This document shows positions 43,342-52,132 of a stretch of DNA of 64,000 nt, in pieces; positions within the stretch are counted from its first letter, which is position 1, and each line of letters opens with the position of its first letter. The stretch is from the NCBI GenBank assembly GCA_963974055.1, contig CAXBCP010000004.1:1-64000 (forward strand). The letters are read 5' to 3'. Made by a program: the position numbers and the translations under genes. The notes beneath the pieces were generated by a model. The model saw only the letters and a program-made list of their open reading frames with translations, did not search any database and was not told the DNA's origin. Origin of the DNA: CAXBCP01 sp963974055. Lineage in GTDB: Bacteria; Pseudomonadota; Alphaproteobacteria; MPNO01; UBA830.

Positions 43342-44325
43342 GTGAGGGCAATAGTTGTCACCAACGATCACGATGTATATACCGCCGCACCAGCTGATGT
43401 GAGCGAGTCTGAACTTCCCGCTGGTGACGTCATTGTGCGCATCGACTATTCCACGCTCAATTACAAGGATAGTCTGGCGATCACGGGTATATCGCCCGTT
43501 ATTCGTAACTTCCCCATGGTACCGGGCATAGATTTCGCCGGTACGGTGGAGACGAGTTCTCATGCGGACTATTCCCCCGGCGACCGGGTCCTGCTGAACG
43601 GATGGGGGGTCGGTGAAACACACTGGGGCGGGTTCGCTCAGAAGGCGCGTGTTTCGGGGGATTGGCTCGTGCCGGTTCCCGATGTCTTCGACGCCAGGCA
43701 AGCCATGGCAATCGGAACAGCAGGTTATACGGCGATGCTGTGTGTCATGGCGCTTCAGCGTCAGGGCGTGGCGCCGGACCAAGGAGAGGTGCTTGTAACC
43801 GGTGCCGCAGGAGGTGTTGGTAGCGTTGCGGTTTCTTTACTGGCCAACCTTGGCTTTACGGTGGTCGCTTCTACCGGGCGAACCGAGGAGCAGGGAGACT
43901 ATCTCAGATCCCTTGGCGCCTCCGACCTGATGGACCGTGCAGCCTATTCGGAGAAAGGCCGTCCGCTCGCAAAGGAACGCTGGGCGGGGGCCATCGACAC
44001 GGTCGGCAGCCACACGCTTGCCAATGTCTGCGCAGCAACCCGCTATGGCGGCGCAGTTGCTGCCTGCGGTTTGGCCGGCGGGTTTGACCTGCCTCTGACG
44101 GTAATGCCCTTCATACTGAGGGGCGTAACGCTGACGGGAGTCGATAGCGTCAACTGTCCAAAAGCGCGCAGGCTCGAGGCCTGGGCGCGTCTCGCAAACG
44201 AACTCGAAATGTCGCACATTCAGTTGATGATGCAGGAGGTATCACTTGCCGATGTGCTGACCCTGGCGCCGAAGCAAATTGAGGGCCAGGTGCGGGGACG
44301 TGTCGTGGTCGATGTGAACGCTTGA
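43342..44325 (+). CDS. acuI: Acryloyl-CoA reductase / YhdH-YhfP family quinone oxidoreductase (AcuI-like)
   Basis: A 327-residue medium-chain dehydrogenase; GTG start with RBS AGGAGGAGAAGG. Diagnostic segments: DYSTLNYKDSLAITG, FPMVPGIDFAGTVE, GWGVGETHWGGFAQKARV, NADPH loop TGAAGGVGSVAVSLLA and ATRYGGAVAACGLAGG. These define the YhdH/YhfP group, which includes AcuI, the NADPH-dependent reductase of acryloyl-CoA to propionyl-CoA used in DMSP and acrylate catabolism. Being last in an operon with an acyl-CoA synthetase and a crotonase fits that reaction; the symbol rests on family and context. Confidence 0.85.
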   Translation: MRAIVVTNDHDVYTAAPADVSESELPAGDVIVRIDYSTLNYKDSLAITGISPVIRNFPMVPGIDFAGTVETSSHADYSPGDRVLLNGWGVGETHWGGFAQKARVSGDWLVPVPDVFDARQAMAIGTAGYTAMLCVMALQRQGVAPDQGEVLVTGAAGGVGSVAVSLLANLGFTVVASTGRTEEQGDYLRSLGASDLMDRAAYSEKGRPLAKERWAGAIDTVGSHTLANVCAATRYGGAVAACGLAGGFDLPLTVMPFILRGVTLTGVDSVNCPKARRLEAWARLANELEMSHIQLMMQEVSLADVLTLAPKQIEGQVRGRVVVDVNA

Positions 44326-44456
44326 GGGGAGGTTAGGTAATTATCCTAAAAAATCCGGCAGTTGACGTGGGAGAAAATGGTCAGAGCAGAGGGTGATCTG
44401 TTCATAGGATTCGTGTTGAGAATATTCTTAGCTCTGACACCGGTTGTTCAGAGAAG

Positions 44457-44489
44457 GTTCGAACCCAGTTCCTCTCCCTCCGCCAATTC
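44457..44489 (+). repeat. tRNA-3'-end-like repeat, copy C
   Basis: GGTTCGAACCCAGTTCCTC followed by TCCCTCCGCCAATT resembles a tRNA 3' end (T-loop TTCGAAC, then CCGCCA), but the bases around TTCGAA do not pair as a T-stem. It is oriented like copies A and B, and with copy B brackets the HNH endonuclease gene. Confidence 0.45.
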
Positions 44490-44581
44490 CTGCATTCTGC
44501 AAATTACTTGGCTTATCAGACGCAATCTCAGTTAAGTTAATCTCGTTGAAGTATGGAAACGCCTGATTGGCATTCTCGAGC

Positions 44582-44615
44582 TTGGGGCTGTCCACTAATT
44601 GGGGCTGTCCACTAA
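44582..44615 (+). repeat. 17-bp perfect tandem repeat
   Basis: TTGGGGCTGTCCACTAA occurs twice in direct succession (44582-44598 and 44599-44615). GGGGCTGTCC-like ends are reminiscent of insertion-sequence termini, but no transposase or opposite-end copy is present. Confidence 0.85.
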
Positions 44616-44661
44616 ATAGAATACCCGACGGGTAAAATTGGGAGCAGCTAGAGGTTGTCGG

Positions 44662-45561
44662 ATGGGATACTGCGTTTTCATGCATCATCCGGACTCTATC
44701 TACGACGATAGCCCGTCTGAGCGATATCAATTTCCAAAACTATATCTTGAGCGCGCGAAGACTTGTGTCGGCGATTGGATCGTATATCTGGAGCCCACAA
44801 AGATACGAAAGTCGCGTGGATACTTCGCGCTAGCCCGTGTCGAAACGATCGTTCCGGATGAAACTGTGCCGGGACGGTTTTTCGCATTGATAGAGCCGGG
44901 GAGTTATCTCGATTTTCCGAATCCGGTTCCCTTCAACGATGGCGATGGTCCTATCGAACGCGGACTCCTGAATGAGAAGGCAAAATTATCTGGTCGCGCC
45001 CAAGCGGCTGTCAGGCCGGTATCTTCGGCAGATTTCTTGAGAATTCTGGATTGCGGACTTGCTCAGAGCAACACGGCGCTACCCCGTACCGACACCGTGG
45101 AACAGGCTGTCGGTTTTGCCGAAGCCATATCGCCCTTCGAGTTTGAGACAGAGCGCCAGCGCGTTCAGCATCTGGTAAGCAGGCCGGCGCGGGACAAAGC
45201 GTTTCGGCGTGTTGTACTTCGTGCCTATGACGAGAGATGTGCCGTCACCGGCCTCAAGTTCATAAACGGGGGCGGACGGGCGGAGGTCAATGCTGCCCAC
45301 ATCAGACCCGTAGAACACAATGGCCCCGATATTGTGAACAATGGCATTGCCTTGTCCGGGACGGCGCATTGGATGTTTGACAGGGGGTTGATCAGTTTGT
45401 CGGACGACCTGGAAATTCTAATTTCGCGGCAAGTCAATGATCTCGACAGTGTGCAATCATTCATCAACAAGGGCGGCCGCGCAACACTGCCAAGCCGAGC
45501 GACGGATCGGCCCCATCCGCGGTTCCTCGAATGGCATCGCGAGAACCTCTTCAAAAGTTGA
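44662..45561 (+). CDS. HNH endonuclease (HNH_2 type)
   Basis: A 299-residue protein. The ATG at 44662 is preferred to an upstream TTG. The N-terminal part (about residues 1-130; RYQFPKLYLERAKTCVGDWI) is a PUA/EVE-like module typical of modification-dependent or sensor nucleases. The C-terminal HNH_2 domain carries FRRVVLRAYDERCAVTG, the conserved AEVNAAHIRPVEHNG and ALSGTAHWMFDRGLISL. Such proteins are predicted DNA endonucleases of restriction-like function. It stands alone between repeats C and B, suggesting a small horizontally acquired insert. Confidence 0.87.
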   Translation: MGYCVFMHHPDSIYDDSPSERYQFPKLYLERAKTCVGDWIVYLEPTKIRKSRGYFALARVETIVPDETVPGRFFALIEPGSYLDFPNPVPFNDGDGPIERGLLNEKAKLSGRAQAAVRPVSSADFLRILDCGLAQSNTALPRTDTVEQAVGFAEAISPFEFETERQRVQHLVSRPARDKAFRRVVLRAYDERCAVTGLKFINGGGRAEVNAAHIRPVEHNGPDIVNNGIALSGTAHWMFDRGLISLSDDLEILISRQVNDLDSVQSFINKGGRATLPSRATDRPHPRFLEWHRENLFKS

Positions 45562-45951
45562 ATGTAAACGAACGACAATCACGTTGAAGGTTTCTTCTGA
45601 GGCCCGCTCGCACCAGACGTCCTGCACCGCCAGATTTTACGTTTTGCAGCGATCCACATCCAATCGGCTTGGCCGGCTTCCGGCTCAACCCGTAGATCGG
45701 TCGTCCTCGCCGAAGGCCGGCATCTGGGGGGTGAAATTCGCATACCTCTTGCCCGTCCTGTAAACTGGTTCGCATCTGGCCGATTGGGCTCTGGACCGGT
45801 ACTTCCCCATCTGGCAGACTTCGCGCGTCGCGATCCGGTTCGGAACCGCCCGCCCTAGTACGGTCGGGTTCTCCATTTAATGGCCGGGTCCAAAAAGCGA
45901 AAACGAAATAACGCGGATGACGCATATGCGTCGCAAATCTGGGAGGAATTC
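45562..45951. other. Gap with tRNA-end-like repeat B, upstream of the TAXI-TRAP operon
   Basis: No certain gene lies in these 390 nt. Repeat B is at 45590-45638. A 63-codon minus-strand frame at 45685-45876 is open but has no RBS or recognised family. The last bases give GGGAGG before the ATG at 45952. Confidence 0.45.
45590..45638 (+). repeat. tRNA-3'-end-like repeat, copy B
   Basis: TCGCACCAGACGTCCTG then CACCGCCAGATTTT matches copy A at all but a few positions in the core, with upstream similarity (TTTCTTCTGAG). It lies just 3' of the HNH endonuclease gene, in the same orientation as copies A and C. Confidence 0.5.
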
Positions 45952-46950
45952 ATGCGCAAACTATCTTTTGCAGCCATTGCCTGCGCCATTGCCCTGTCCA
46001 CGCCGGCCGTGGCGCAGAAATACAACCTGACCGTTGCGGGTTACAGCCCGGGCGGACTGGTTTCCACGATCGGTATCGGTATGGACAAGGCACTGAACCA
46101 TGCTCATCCCGGCTCCACGCTGACCTATCAGACCTCCAGCGGCGGGCTCGCGAATGCGCTTCTCGTCAGCCAGGGCAAGGTACCGCTGGGCTTCATTTCC
46201 GATATGGAGACGCTGGTCTTCAAGGAAGGCCGCAAGCCGTTCAAGGCGCCGATCGCGAATCTCCGCATGCTGTTCAAGCCGTATGTCGGAGCTTATCGCT
46301 TCCAGGCGACCCATGTGCTCGTTCAGAAGTCATGGGCGGACGAATACGGCATCAAGACCTTCGCCGATATTGCAACGAAAAAACCGAAGATGCGCGTTGC
46401 CGTAAACCGGCCGGGCAACCTCGACGGCGATGCCAGCATTGCCGGGTTCGAAGCCATCGGCGTGAGCCTCGACGACATCAGGAAGTGGGGCGGACAGGTG
46501 GTGCGCGCCGCATCCAAGGAAATGACATCCCTGATGCTCGACCGCCGGCTCGATGTCGTCAGCTTCGGGATCTCGTACAATCATCCCCGTGTCCGCGAAA
46601 TCGCGAAGGGTATCGATGTCGTCATGCTGCCGATCACGAAAGAGGTCGGCGACGCAATCGCCAGCAAAATGGGATCGAAGCCCTGCATGTTCAAAGCCGG
46701 CGAATATGCCTTCCTCGCGGCGGATTCCTATTCGGCCTGCGTCGGCCTCGGCGTTTTCGTGCGCGACGACATGGACGAAAAGCTTGCCTACAACATCACC
46801 AAGGCGGTTTTCGACAATATCGACGATTACAGGAATGCCCATCGCCTGCTGAAAAAGGTTGTTACGGCTGAATATCTCGCCGAACCCGGTATCGTTCCCT
46901 ATCACCCGGGTGCCGCGAAATATCTCCGGGAAAAAGGCCTGCTGAAGTAG
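45952..46950 (+). CDS. TAXI family TRAP transporter solute-binding protein
   Basis: A 332-residue periplasmic protein; the ATG at 45952 has RBS GGGAGG and begins a clean Sec signal peptide (LSFAAIACAIALSTPAVA, cleaved before QKYN). The mature part LTVAGYSPGGLVSTIGIGMD and SSGGLANALLVSQGKVPLGF match TAXI-TRAP binding proteins; LDVVSFGISYNHPRVREIA lies in the C-terminal lobe. The ligand is unknown. It is followed by two strong hairpins and then the fused permease gene. Confidence 0.9.
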   Translation: MRKLSFAAIACAIALSTPAVAQKYNLTVAGYSPGGLVSTIGIGMDKALNHAHPGSTLTYQTSSGGLANALLVSQGKVPLGFISDMETLVFKEGRKPFKAPIANLRMLFKPYVGAYRFQATHVLVQKSWADEYGIKTFADIATKKPKMRVAVNRPGNLDGDASIAGFEAIGVSLDDIRKWGGQVVRAASKEMTSLMLDRRLDVVSFGISYNHPRVREIAKGIDVVMLPITKEVGDAIASKMGSKPCMFKAGEYAFLAADSYSACVGLGVFVRDDMDEKLAYNITKAVFDNIDDYRNAHRLLKKVVTAEYLAEPGIVPYHPGAAKYLREKGLLK

Positions 46951-46984
46951 CAAGCGGCTGCCCGACGGCGCCTGCACCGAAGAA

Positions 46985-47054
46985 CCGCGCGCGGCGGCAA
47001 CATGCTGCGGCGCGCGGCCTGCTTCCCGGTGGAGGCCGGCCGGTCCAGCCGGCC
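46985..47054 (+). promoter_or_regulatory. Double GC hairpin between TAXI binding protein and permease
   Basis: Two inverted repeats stand in the 139-nt intercistronic gap: CCGCGCGC (46985-46992) with GCGCGCGG (47010-47017), and GGCCGGC (47034-47040) with GCCGGCC (47048-47054). Without T-runs they are more likely transcript-stabilising or partial-attenuation structures that favour the binding protein (inference). Confidence 0.5.
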
Positions 47055-47089
47055 AATTGAAGTAATCCAAATCCCGGCGGTACTAGTTT

Positions 47090-49012
47090 ATGGCAAAATC
47101 CCGTGCCTTCAGTCTTTCGTTCTGGTTCTCTGTCGGCACCCGCCGCCGGCCTGCCGGCTGGCTTAAATTCGTCATTCCGCCGCTTGCCGTCGCGCTCGCG
47201 GTCTACGTGATCGTCGCAGCGACGGTGCTGATCATTGCACCCTGGGTGCTGACAGCTATTTTCCTTTCGGGGATGATGACGATCGCGTTTCTGATCACGG
47301 GTGCGACACCGGCCGCCGACCCGGAGAAACCGTCGATCGTTGATTATGCGATGTCGTTCGGCAGCCTTGCCTGCGGCATCTTCTTCTTCGTCAAGCAGCA
47401 GGAATTCATCGACCGGATCGCGCTGTTGAGCGAACTGTCCGACCTCGACGTCTTTTTCGGCCTGCTGATGGTCGTGCTGACGGTCGAAATCACCAGGCGG
47501 AGCACGGGGCTCGGGCTGACGGCGATCGTTCTGCTGTTCATCGGCTACAATCTTTTCGGCCACAACCTGAGCGGCGTTCTGAAGCACGGCTTCATCGACT
47601 ACATCCATTTCGTCGACATCATGATTTACACGACGGACGGCGTCATGGGCCTGCCGGCGCGGGTCGCCGCCACATATGCTTTCATGTTCGTTCTGTTCGG
47701 AACGCTTCTCTATTACGCCAAGGGCGCGGATTTTTTCTACGACTTTGCCGCCTCCATCTCCGGCGGCCGGACCGGCGGACCGGCGAAGGTCGCCGTTATC
47801 TCGTCGGGGCTTTACGGCATGATTTCGGGAAGTCCGACGTCGGACGTGGTCACGACCGGCTCGGTGACGATCCCCGTCATGAAACGGCTTGGCTACGATC
47901 CGTCCGTGGCCGGCGCGATCGAAGTCGCGGCATCGACGGGGGGCAGTATCATGCCGCCCGTTCTAGGCTCGGCGGCGTTCCTCATGGCCGAATATACCGG
48001 CATCGACTACAAGGACATCGCGATCGCCGCGATCCTGCCGGCACTGCTCTATTACACCAGCGTCTATGCACAGGTGCATTTCCGGGCGCTCCGGCTCGGG
48101 CTCGGCGGCCTCGATCCGGACCAGCTTCCGACATTGCTGCCCACGCTCCGCCGGGGCGGCATGTTCCTTGTGCCGCTGGTGGTGCTGACCTGGGCGCTGC
48201 TCGACGGCTACACGCCGACGATGGTCGCGGTGTTCGGCTCTGTCGCCGTGATCGCGGTGTCGTTTCTGCGCAGGGACACGTTTCTTCATCCGGTAAAGAT
48301 ATGGAACGCGCTTGCCGAAACCACGTATCGGATGGTTGCCGTTGCCGGCGCGACCGCCGCCGCCGGGCTGGTGATTGCAGGGATCACGATGACCGGGCTC
48401 GCCGCGAAATTCGCCCATATCGTCTATTCGATCACGTCGAAAGACCAGCTTCTGACGATGAGCGTTGCCGGTGCGCTCTGCCTTGTCCTGGGGCTCGGGA
48501 TGCCGACACCGTCAGCCTATATCCTCGCGGCGGTCCTTATCGGTCCGCTGATGGGCGAGGTCGGCGTGAACGTTCTTGCCGGTCACCTGTTCCTGCTTTA
48601 TTTCGCGGTGATGTCGGCGCTGACGCCGCCGGTCGCCGTCGCGGCCTATGCCGCTTCGGCCATCGCCGAAGCAAATCCGATGGCTATTGCGGCCCATGCG
48701 GTGAAGCTTGCGCTTGCCGCATTCTGCGTGCCGTTCGTCTTCGTCGTCGGCCCCGAACTTCTGTGGGAGGGGCCACTCTGGCTGACGGCGACAACGTTTG
48801 TCACGGCGGCTGCCGCGCTCATATTGCTCGCCGCCGTGATCGAAAAGTACGAGCCGCTTGCGGATACATGGTGGACGCGCCTGATCGTGGCGGCAGGGGC
48901 GATCTTCCTGCTGGTGCCGCATCTCTGGGCTGCCGGCGTCGGCGTCGCCGTGTGCGCGTTGGGCTATGGCCTCAACGTGTTTATCCGCGCACGCCGGCCG
49001 ACGCAGGCCTGA
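47090..49012 (+). CDS. TRAP transporter fused permease (TAXI type, DctQM fusion)
   Basis: A 640-residue integral membrane protein with about 15 hydrophobic segments. It combines the small (DctQ-like) and large (DctM-like) subunits, as in TAXI systems. Recognisable: GLYGMISGSPTSDVVTTGSV, VAASTGGSIMPPVLGSAAFL, LCLVLGLGMPTPSAYILAAV and AVMSALTPPVAVAAYAASAI. It works with the binding protein upstream as a secondary, ion-driven importer. Its end is convergent with the next gene, only 8 nt away. Confidence 0.93.
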   Translation: MAKSRAFSLSFWFSVGTRRRPAGWLKFVIPPLAVALAVYVIVAATVLIIAPWVLTAIFLSGMMTIAFLITGATPAADPEKPSIVDYAMSFGSLACGIFFFVKQQEFIDRIALLSELSDLDVFFGLLMVVLTVEITRRSTGLGLTAIVLLFIGYNLFGHNLSGVLKHGFIDYIHFVDIMIYTTDGVMGLPARVAATYAFMFVLFGTLLYYAKGADFFYDFAASISGGRTGGPAKVAVISSGLYGMISGSPTSDVVTTGSVTIPVMKRLGYDPSVAGAIEVAASTGGSIMPPVLGSAAFLMAEYTGIDYKDIAIAAILPALLYYTSVYAQVHFRALRLGLGGLDPDQLPTLLPTLRRGGMFLVPLVVLTWALLDGYTPTMVAVFGSVAVIAVSFLRRDTFLHPVKIWNALAETTYRMVAVAGATAAAGLVIAGITMTGLAAKFAHIVYSITSKDQLLTMSVAGALCLVLGLGMPTPSAYILAAVLIGPLMGEVGVNVLAGHLFLLYFAVMSALTPPVAVAAYAASAIAEANPMAIAAHAVKLALAAFCVPFVFVVGPELLWEGPLWLTATTFVTAAAALILLAAVIEKYEPLADTWWTRLIVAAGAIFLLVPHLWAAGVGVAVCALGYGLNVFIRARRPTQA

Positions 49013-49020
49013 CCGCCGCT

Positions 49021-50133
49021 TCAGGCGTCCGGCCAGACCTCGTTCGCGACCTCGACGACCAGGCTCAGTTTTGCTTCCTGCATGTCGGGGGTGATCGGAT
49101 TGCCGCTCGCGACGCTCGCGAATCCGCATTGCGGGCTGATCGCCAGGTGCTCCGCATCGACATATTTCGACGCTTCTTCGATCCGGCGTTTCAGGTCGTC
49201 CCTCGTTTCGAGCTGCTGGGACTTGGTCGAGACGAGGCCGAGAATGACCGACTTTTCGGGCGGAACGAACCGGAGCGGTGTGAAGTCGCCGGCGCGTGGC
49301 GAATCGTATTCCATGAAGTAGAACGGGATGTTGAGTGCGTTGAACAGCTTTTCGGCGACGATGTCGTAGCTGCCTTCGGCGTGAAAGTGCCCGCCGCGAT
49401 TGCCGCGGCAGAGATGCATGCCGATCCTGAGCCCCTTTGGCGCCCGGGCCAGCACACGGTTCGTGATCTCGATGTAGAGGTCGATCACGTCCTGCCAGTC
49501 CTCGCCGCGCTCGGCGAGCGTGCGTTGCACTTCCGGGTCGGAAAACTTGGCGAAGGCTGTCTCGTCGATCTGGACGTAGGAGCATCCGGCATCCGCCAGG
49601 GAGGCGAGTTCGGCGGCGTAGGCGTCGACGATGTCGGACCAGAAGGTTTCCATATCGTCATACGCTCCGTGGCGCCGGATTTCCGGCGCGCCGCCGCGGA
49701 AATGGAGGGTGCAGGGCCCCGGGAGCGTGATCTTGGGGGTCGCCTTTGCGTGTGTCTTTAAAAAGCTGACCTCGCGGGCGTGAATGGGTGCCGACCAGCG
49801 GAGCCGGGATTTCACGATCGAGACCGGCTGCGCTGCCCGTTTCGCGCTGTCCTGCGCGTCCGTGGCATCGATCGACCGGAAGCCGATCGTCACGTCGCCG
49901 AGATGTTCGAAGAAGAAATCGTGATAGGCATGTCGCCGGTACTCCCCGTCGGTGACCACCTTTAGTCCGACACGCGCCTGCAGGGCGACCGCCGCGGCAA
50001 CGGCAGCATCCTCGGCGGCCTGAATATCGTCCTCGCTCGCTTCGCCGGCGGCATGGCGATCGCGAATTTCAAGAAGCTCTGCCGGGCGCAAAAGGCTGCC
50101 GATATGTTCTGCTCGGAAAGGAGGCGGTGCCAT
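49021..50133 (-). CDS. Cobalamin-independent methionine-synthase-like methyltransferase (MetE C-terminal domain family)
   Basis: A 370-residue protein with the UROD/MetE-like barrel: PFRAEHIGSLLRPAELLE start, VTDGEYRRHAYHDFFFEHLG, QIDETAFAKF, then zinc-ligand motifs HLCRGN (His, Cys) and ISPQCGFAS (Cys). It corresponds to the catalytic half of MetE, without the N-terminal duplicated domain (MetE about 750 residues). Such stand-alone proteins act on varied methyl donors, so the substrate is uncertain. It is convergent with the TRAP permease. Confidence 0.88.
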   Translation of the reverse strand: MAPPPFRAEHIGSLLRPAELLEIRDRHAAGEASEDDIQAAEDAAVAAAVALQARVGLKVVTDGEYRRHAYHDFFFEHLGDVTIGFRSIDATDAQDSAKRAAQPVSIVKSRLRWSAPIHAREVSFLKTHAKATPKITLPGPCTLHFRGGAPEIRRHGAYDDMETFWSDIVDAYAAELASLADAGCSYVQIDETAFAKFSDPEVQRTLAERGEDWQDVIDLYIEITNRVLARAPKGLRIGMHLCRGNRGGHFHAEGSYDIVAEKLFNALNIPFYFMEYDSPRAGDFTPLRFVPPEKSVILGLVSTKSQQLETRDDLKRRIEEASKYVDAEHLAISPQCGFASVASGNPITPDMQEAKLSLVVEVANEVWPDA

Positions 50134-50293
50134 CTGAATCCTTACTTTTTTGGGAGACCGGCGATACTTAACATCGCGGTAGGCGCCAGTTCAAAGAAAT
50201 TGTCTGCAGGGCGTGGCGGATGCAGGTATCCGTTCCACTATTTCAATAGCATATCTGCGATCAAACGGCTGAATCTGTCCGGAGAACCGGCGG

Positions 50294-50611
50294 CTACTCC
50301 GTCTTCACGCATTCGAAATATCCGCGCATCGTCGTCTTGGTGCTGAAGATTGACGGCTTTTCACCGTGGCTCTCGAAGGAGCACCGGAAGCCTTTCTGCA
50401 AAGCGGGTTGGACAGCCATAGGGGACATGGCCTTGCCGTCCGGCGCCGTTTTGCCCGTATCGGACGCGGCGTCTCCGCCCTTGCTCCCCGCGACGGAAAA
50501 CATCTGATTGCCGTCTCCGATATAGATGTTGACCGTGTCGCTGAAGGACGAACAGCCTGACGCCATCGTCATGCACGCTATGGATATTGCCAATGTAATG
50601 CCGTGTTTCAC
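50294..50611 (-). CDS. Small lipoprotein, hypothetical
   Basis: A 105-residue protein. The GTG at 50611 is chosen because GAGGAGAAACAA stands in front. The signal sequence KHGITLAISIACMTMASGC ends in a lipobox-like ASGC. The mature part has VNIYIGDGNQMFSVAGSKGG, then Ser/Thr/Lys-rich sequence and two further cysteines (FRCSFESHG, FECVKTE) that may form a disulfide. No family is recognised. Confidence 0.65.
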   Translation of the reverse strand: MKHGITLAISIACMTMASGCSSFSDTVNIYIGDGNQMFSVAGSKGGDAASDTGKTAPDGKAMSPMAVQPALQKGFRCSFESHGEKPSIFSTKTTMRGYFECVKTE

Positions 50612-50746
50612 TTGTTTCTCCTCAGCCGGTCTCAACTTAACGGCATTCGGCCGCCGAGCCGGAAAACGATTCAGGCTAGCGGTGATAACGCGCCGGGTGT
50701 CGCATTGCCTATCGGTCGGGTCGGAAAAAGAATTCGGTCAACTTTG

Positions 50747-52132
50747 CTATCCCCGTCCGCCGAACCAAGCCTGGCTGTTCCGGTGTTTCCCGTATCCGTC
50801 CGGGTCCGCGAGAATGGCGAGTGCTTCGCGGTGGCGGTCGGCGATGTCCTGCGCGCCGGGATGATCGCCCAGGGCGACTGCGCTGGCATCGGCCAGGGCC
50901 TTCATGTGCGATATTACGATCTGGCGGCGCGCATCGTCATCGAGACGGGCGGCAATCTCGGTCATGCAGGCGATCGCGTGCAGGGCGACGTTCCGGTCGG
51001 TGCACACATATTGCCGCGAGTTATCGAAAATACGCGACACGAACCGTTCGAAGGTCACCGGATAAATCCGTACCGGACCCGAACCGACTGGGTCGGCCGC
51101 ATCGTCGTCATGCGCGATGAAGGACCCCAGACCGACTTTAAGCCAGTCGATGCAGGTGATCGCCGTGAAAGGGTCGTTGATTCCCGGCGACAGGGCGCGC
51201 GCGATAATTTCGACCAGTTCGTCCACCAGAAAAAGCACGTTCTGGTGAGGCGTGCGGCGCCGGCCAAGGGCGAAACAGGCGCGAAGGTCGCGCGTCGTCG
51301 GGTTGTCGAGTTTCGTTGTCGACCATACGTCGAGCACCGTATCTCCGATAATGACGAAATCGCCGGGTCTGTACTGAACGCGCACCAGAAGACCGTTGGC
51401 GTCGGCGACCTTGAAAAGCCGTTTCTCGTCGAGGGTCTGGATATAACCTTCGTCGGTGGCCTCGATGGGCGCGTGTTTCATCGACGACGTCCGGTCATCC
51501 CATGCCGTGTCGGCTTTCCCGCCGGGTGCGGGAAGCGTGTCGGGGTCGGGAAACAGGTTAACGACCCCGTTGCGGAGTTGCCCGCCGATCCGGGCGGCTA
51601 TGTTGCTGACGTTGATGGTTTCCGGAACGTGATGGAAAAAGTAGATCAGGAAACCCACGGACATCAGGGCCAGCGTCAGGGCCAGCAGGACCGACAGGTG
51701 AGGTACAAAGGCGTCGGCCGACGTCGCATCGCCGGAAGATGCGTCGCGCACGGTTCGCAGAATGAGAAGGCAGTAGACGAACGTGCCGATAAATACGCCG
51801 AGCGTTATCTGGTTGCCGCGGTCGCGCATGAAATTGCCGATCAGACGCGGACCGAAATTTGCGCTCGCATACGACACTGCAACCACAGTGATTGAGAAAG
51901 TGACGCCGGCGACGCCGATAATAGACCCCGCGATCACGGTCAGGACCGATCTCGCGCCCGTCGTTCGTGCGGCGGTGAGCCAGTCGAAACCGCCCAGCCA
52001 CCCGGCGCCGATTGTCCGATCCAGCAGCGGCGCCACGATCGACAGCGCGACCGCGGCGATCACCATGCAGCTCGGAAAAAACCAGTAACTGGCGCGTATA
52101 TCGGCCAGAAGTTTCGTCAGGTTGGCGTACAT
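50747..52132 (-). CDS. DUF2254 family membrane protein
   Basis: A 461-residue protein. Four N-terminal membrane helices (SYWFFPSCMVIAAVALSIVA; SVLTVIAGSIIGVAGVTFSI; ITLGVFIGTFVYCLLIL; LSVLLALTLALMSVGFLIYF) precede a cytosolic domain with SPGINDPFTAITCIDWL, the characteristic DUF2254 segment. Function is unknown. It is divergent from the sensor kinase gene with a 182-nt gap. Confidence 0.92.
   Translation of the reverse strand: MYANLTKLLADIRASYWFFPSCMVIAAVALSIVAPLLDRTIGAGWLGGFDWLTAARTTGARSVLTVIAGSIIGVAGVTFSITVVAVSYASANFGPRLIGNFMRDRGNQITLGVFIGTFVYCLLILRTVRDASSGDATSADAFVPHLSVLLALTLALMSVGFLIYFFHHVPETINVSNIAARIGGQLRNGVVNLFPDPDTLPAPGGKADTAWDDRTSSMKHAPIEATDEGYIQTLDEKRLFKVADANGLLVRVQYRPGDFVIIGDTVLDVWSTTKLDNPTTRDLRACFALGRRRTPHQNVLFLVDELVEIIARALSPGINDPFTAITCIDWLKVGLGSFIAHDDDAADPVGSGPVRIYPVTFERFVSRIFDNSRQYVCTDRNVALHAIACMTEIAARLDDDARRQIVISHMKALADASAVALGDHPGAQDIADRHREALAILADPDGYGKHRNSQAWFGGRG

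Larger units (their letters stand above)
44326..44661. other. Gap with tRNA-end-like repeat C and a 17-bp tandem repeat
   Basis: No gene is seen in these 336 nt. They contain repeat C (44457-44489; GGTTCGAACCCAG ... CTCCCTCCGCCA) and two perfect adjacent 17-bp copies of TTGGGGCTGTCCACTAA at 44582-44615. Both suggest past mobile-element activity at the left side of the HNH gene. Confidence 0.6.

Noticed and set aside
44457..44489. Intact tRNA-Ser gene at repeat C
   Set aside because: The bases around TTCGAA do not form a T-stem and no 5' half is present; treated as a repeat or att-like remnant.
45685..45876. 63-aa minus-strand frame before the TRAP operon
   Set aside because: No RBS, no family, and it lies in a repeat-bearing gap; kept only as a note.
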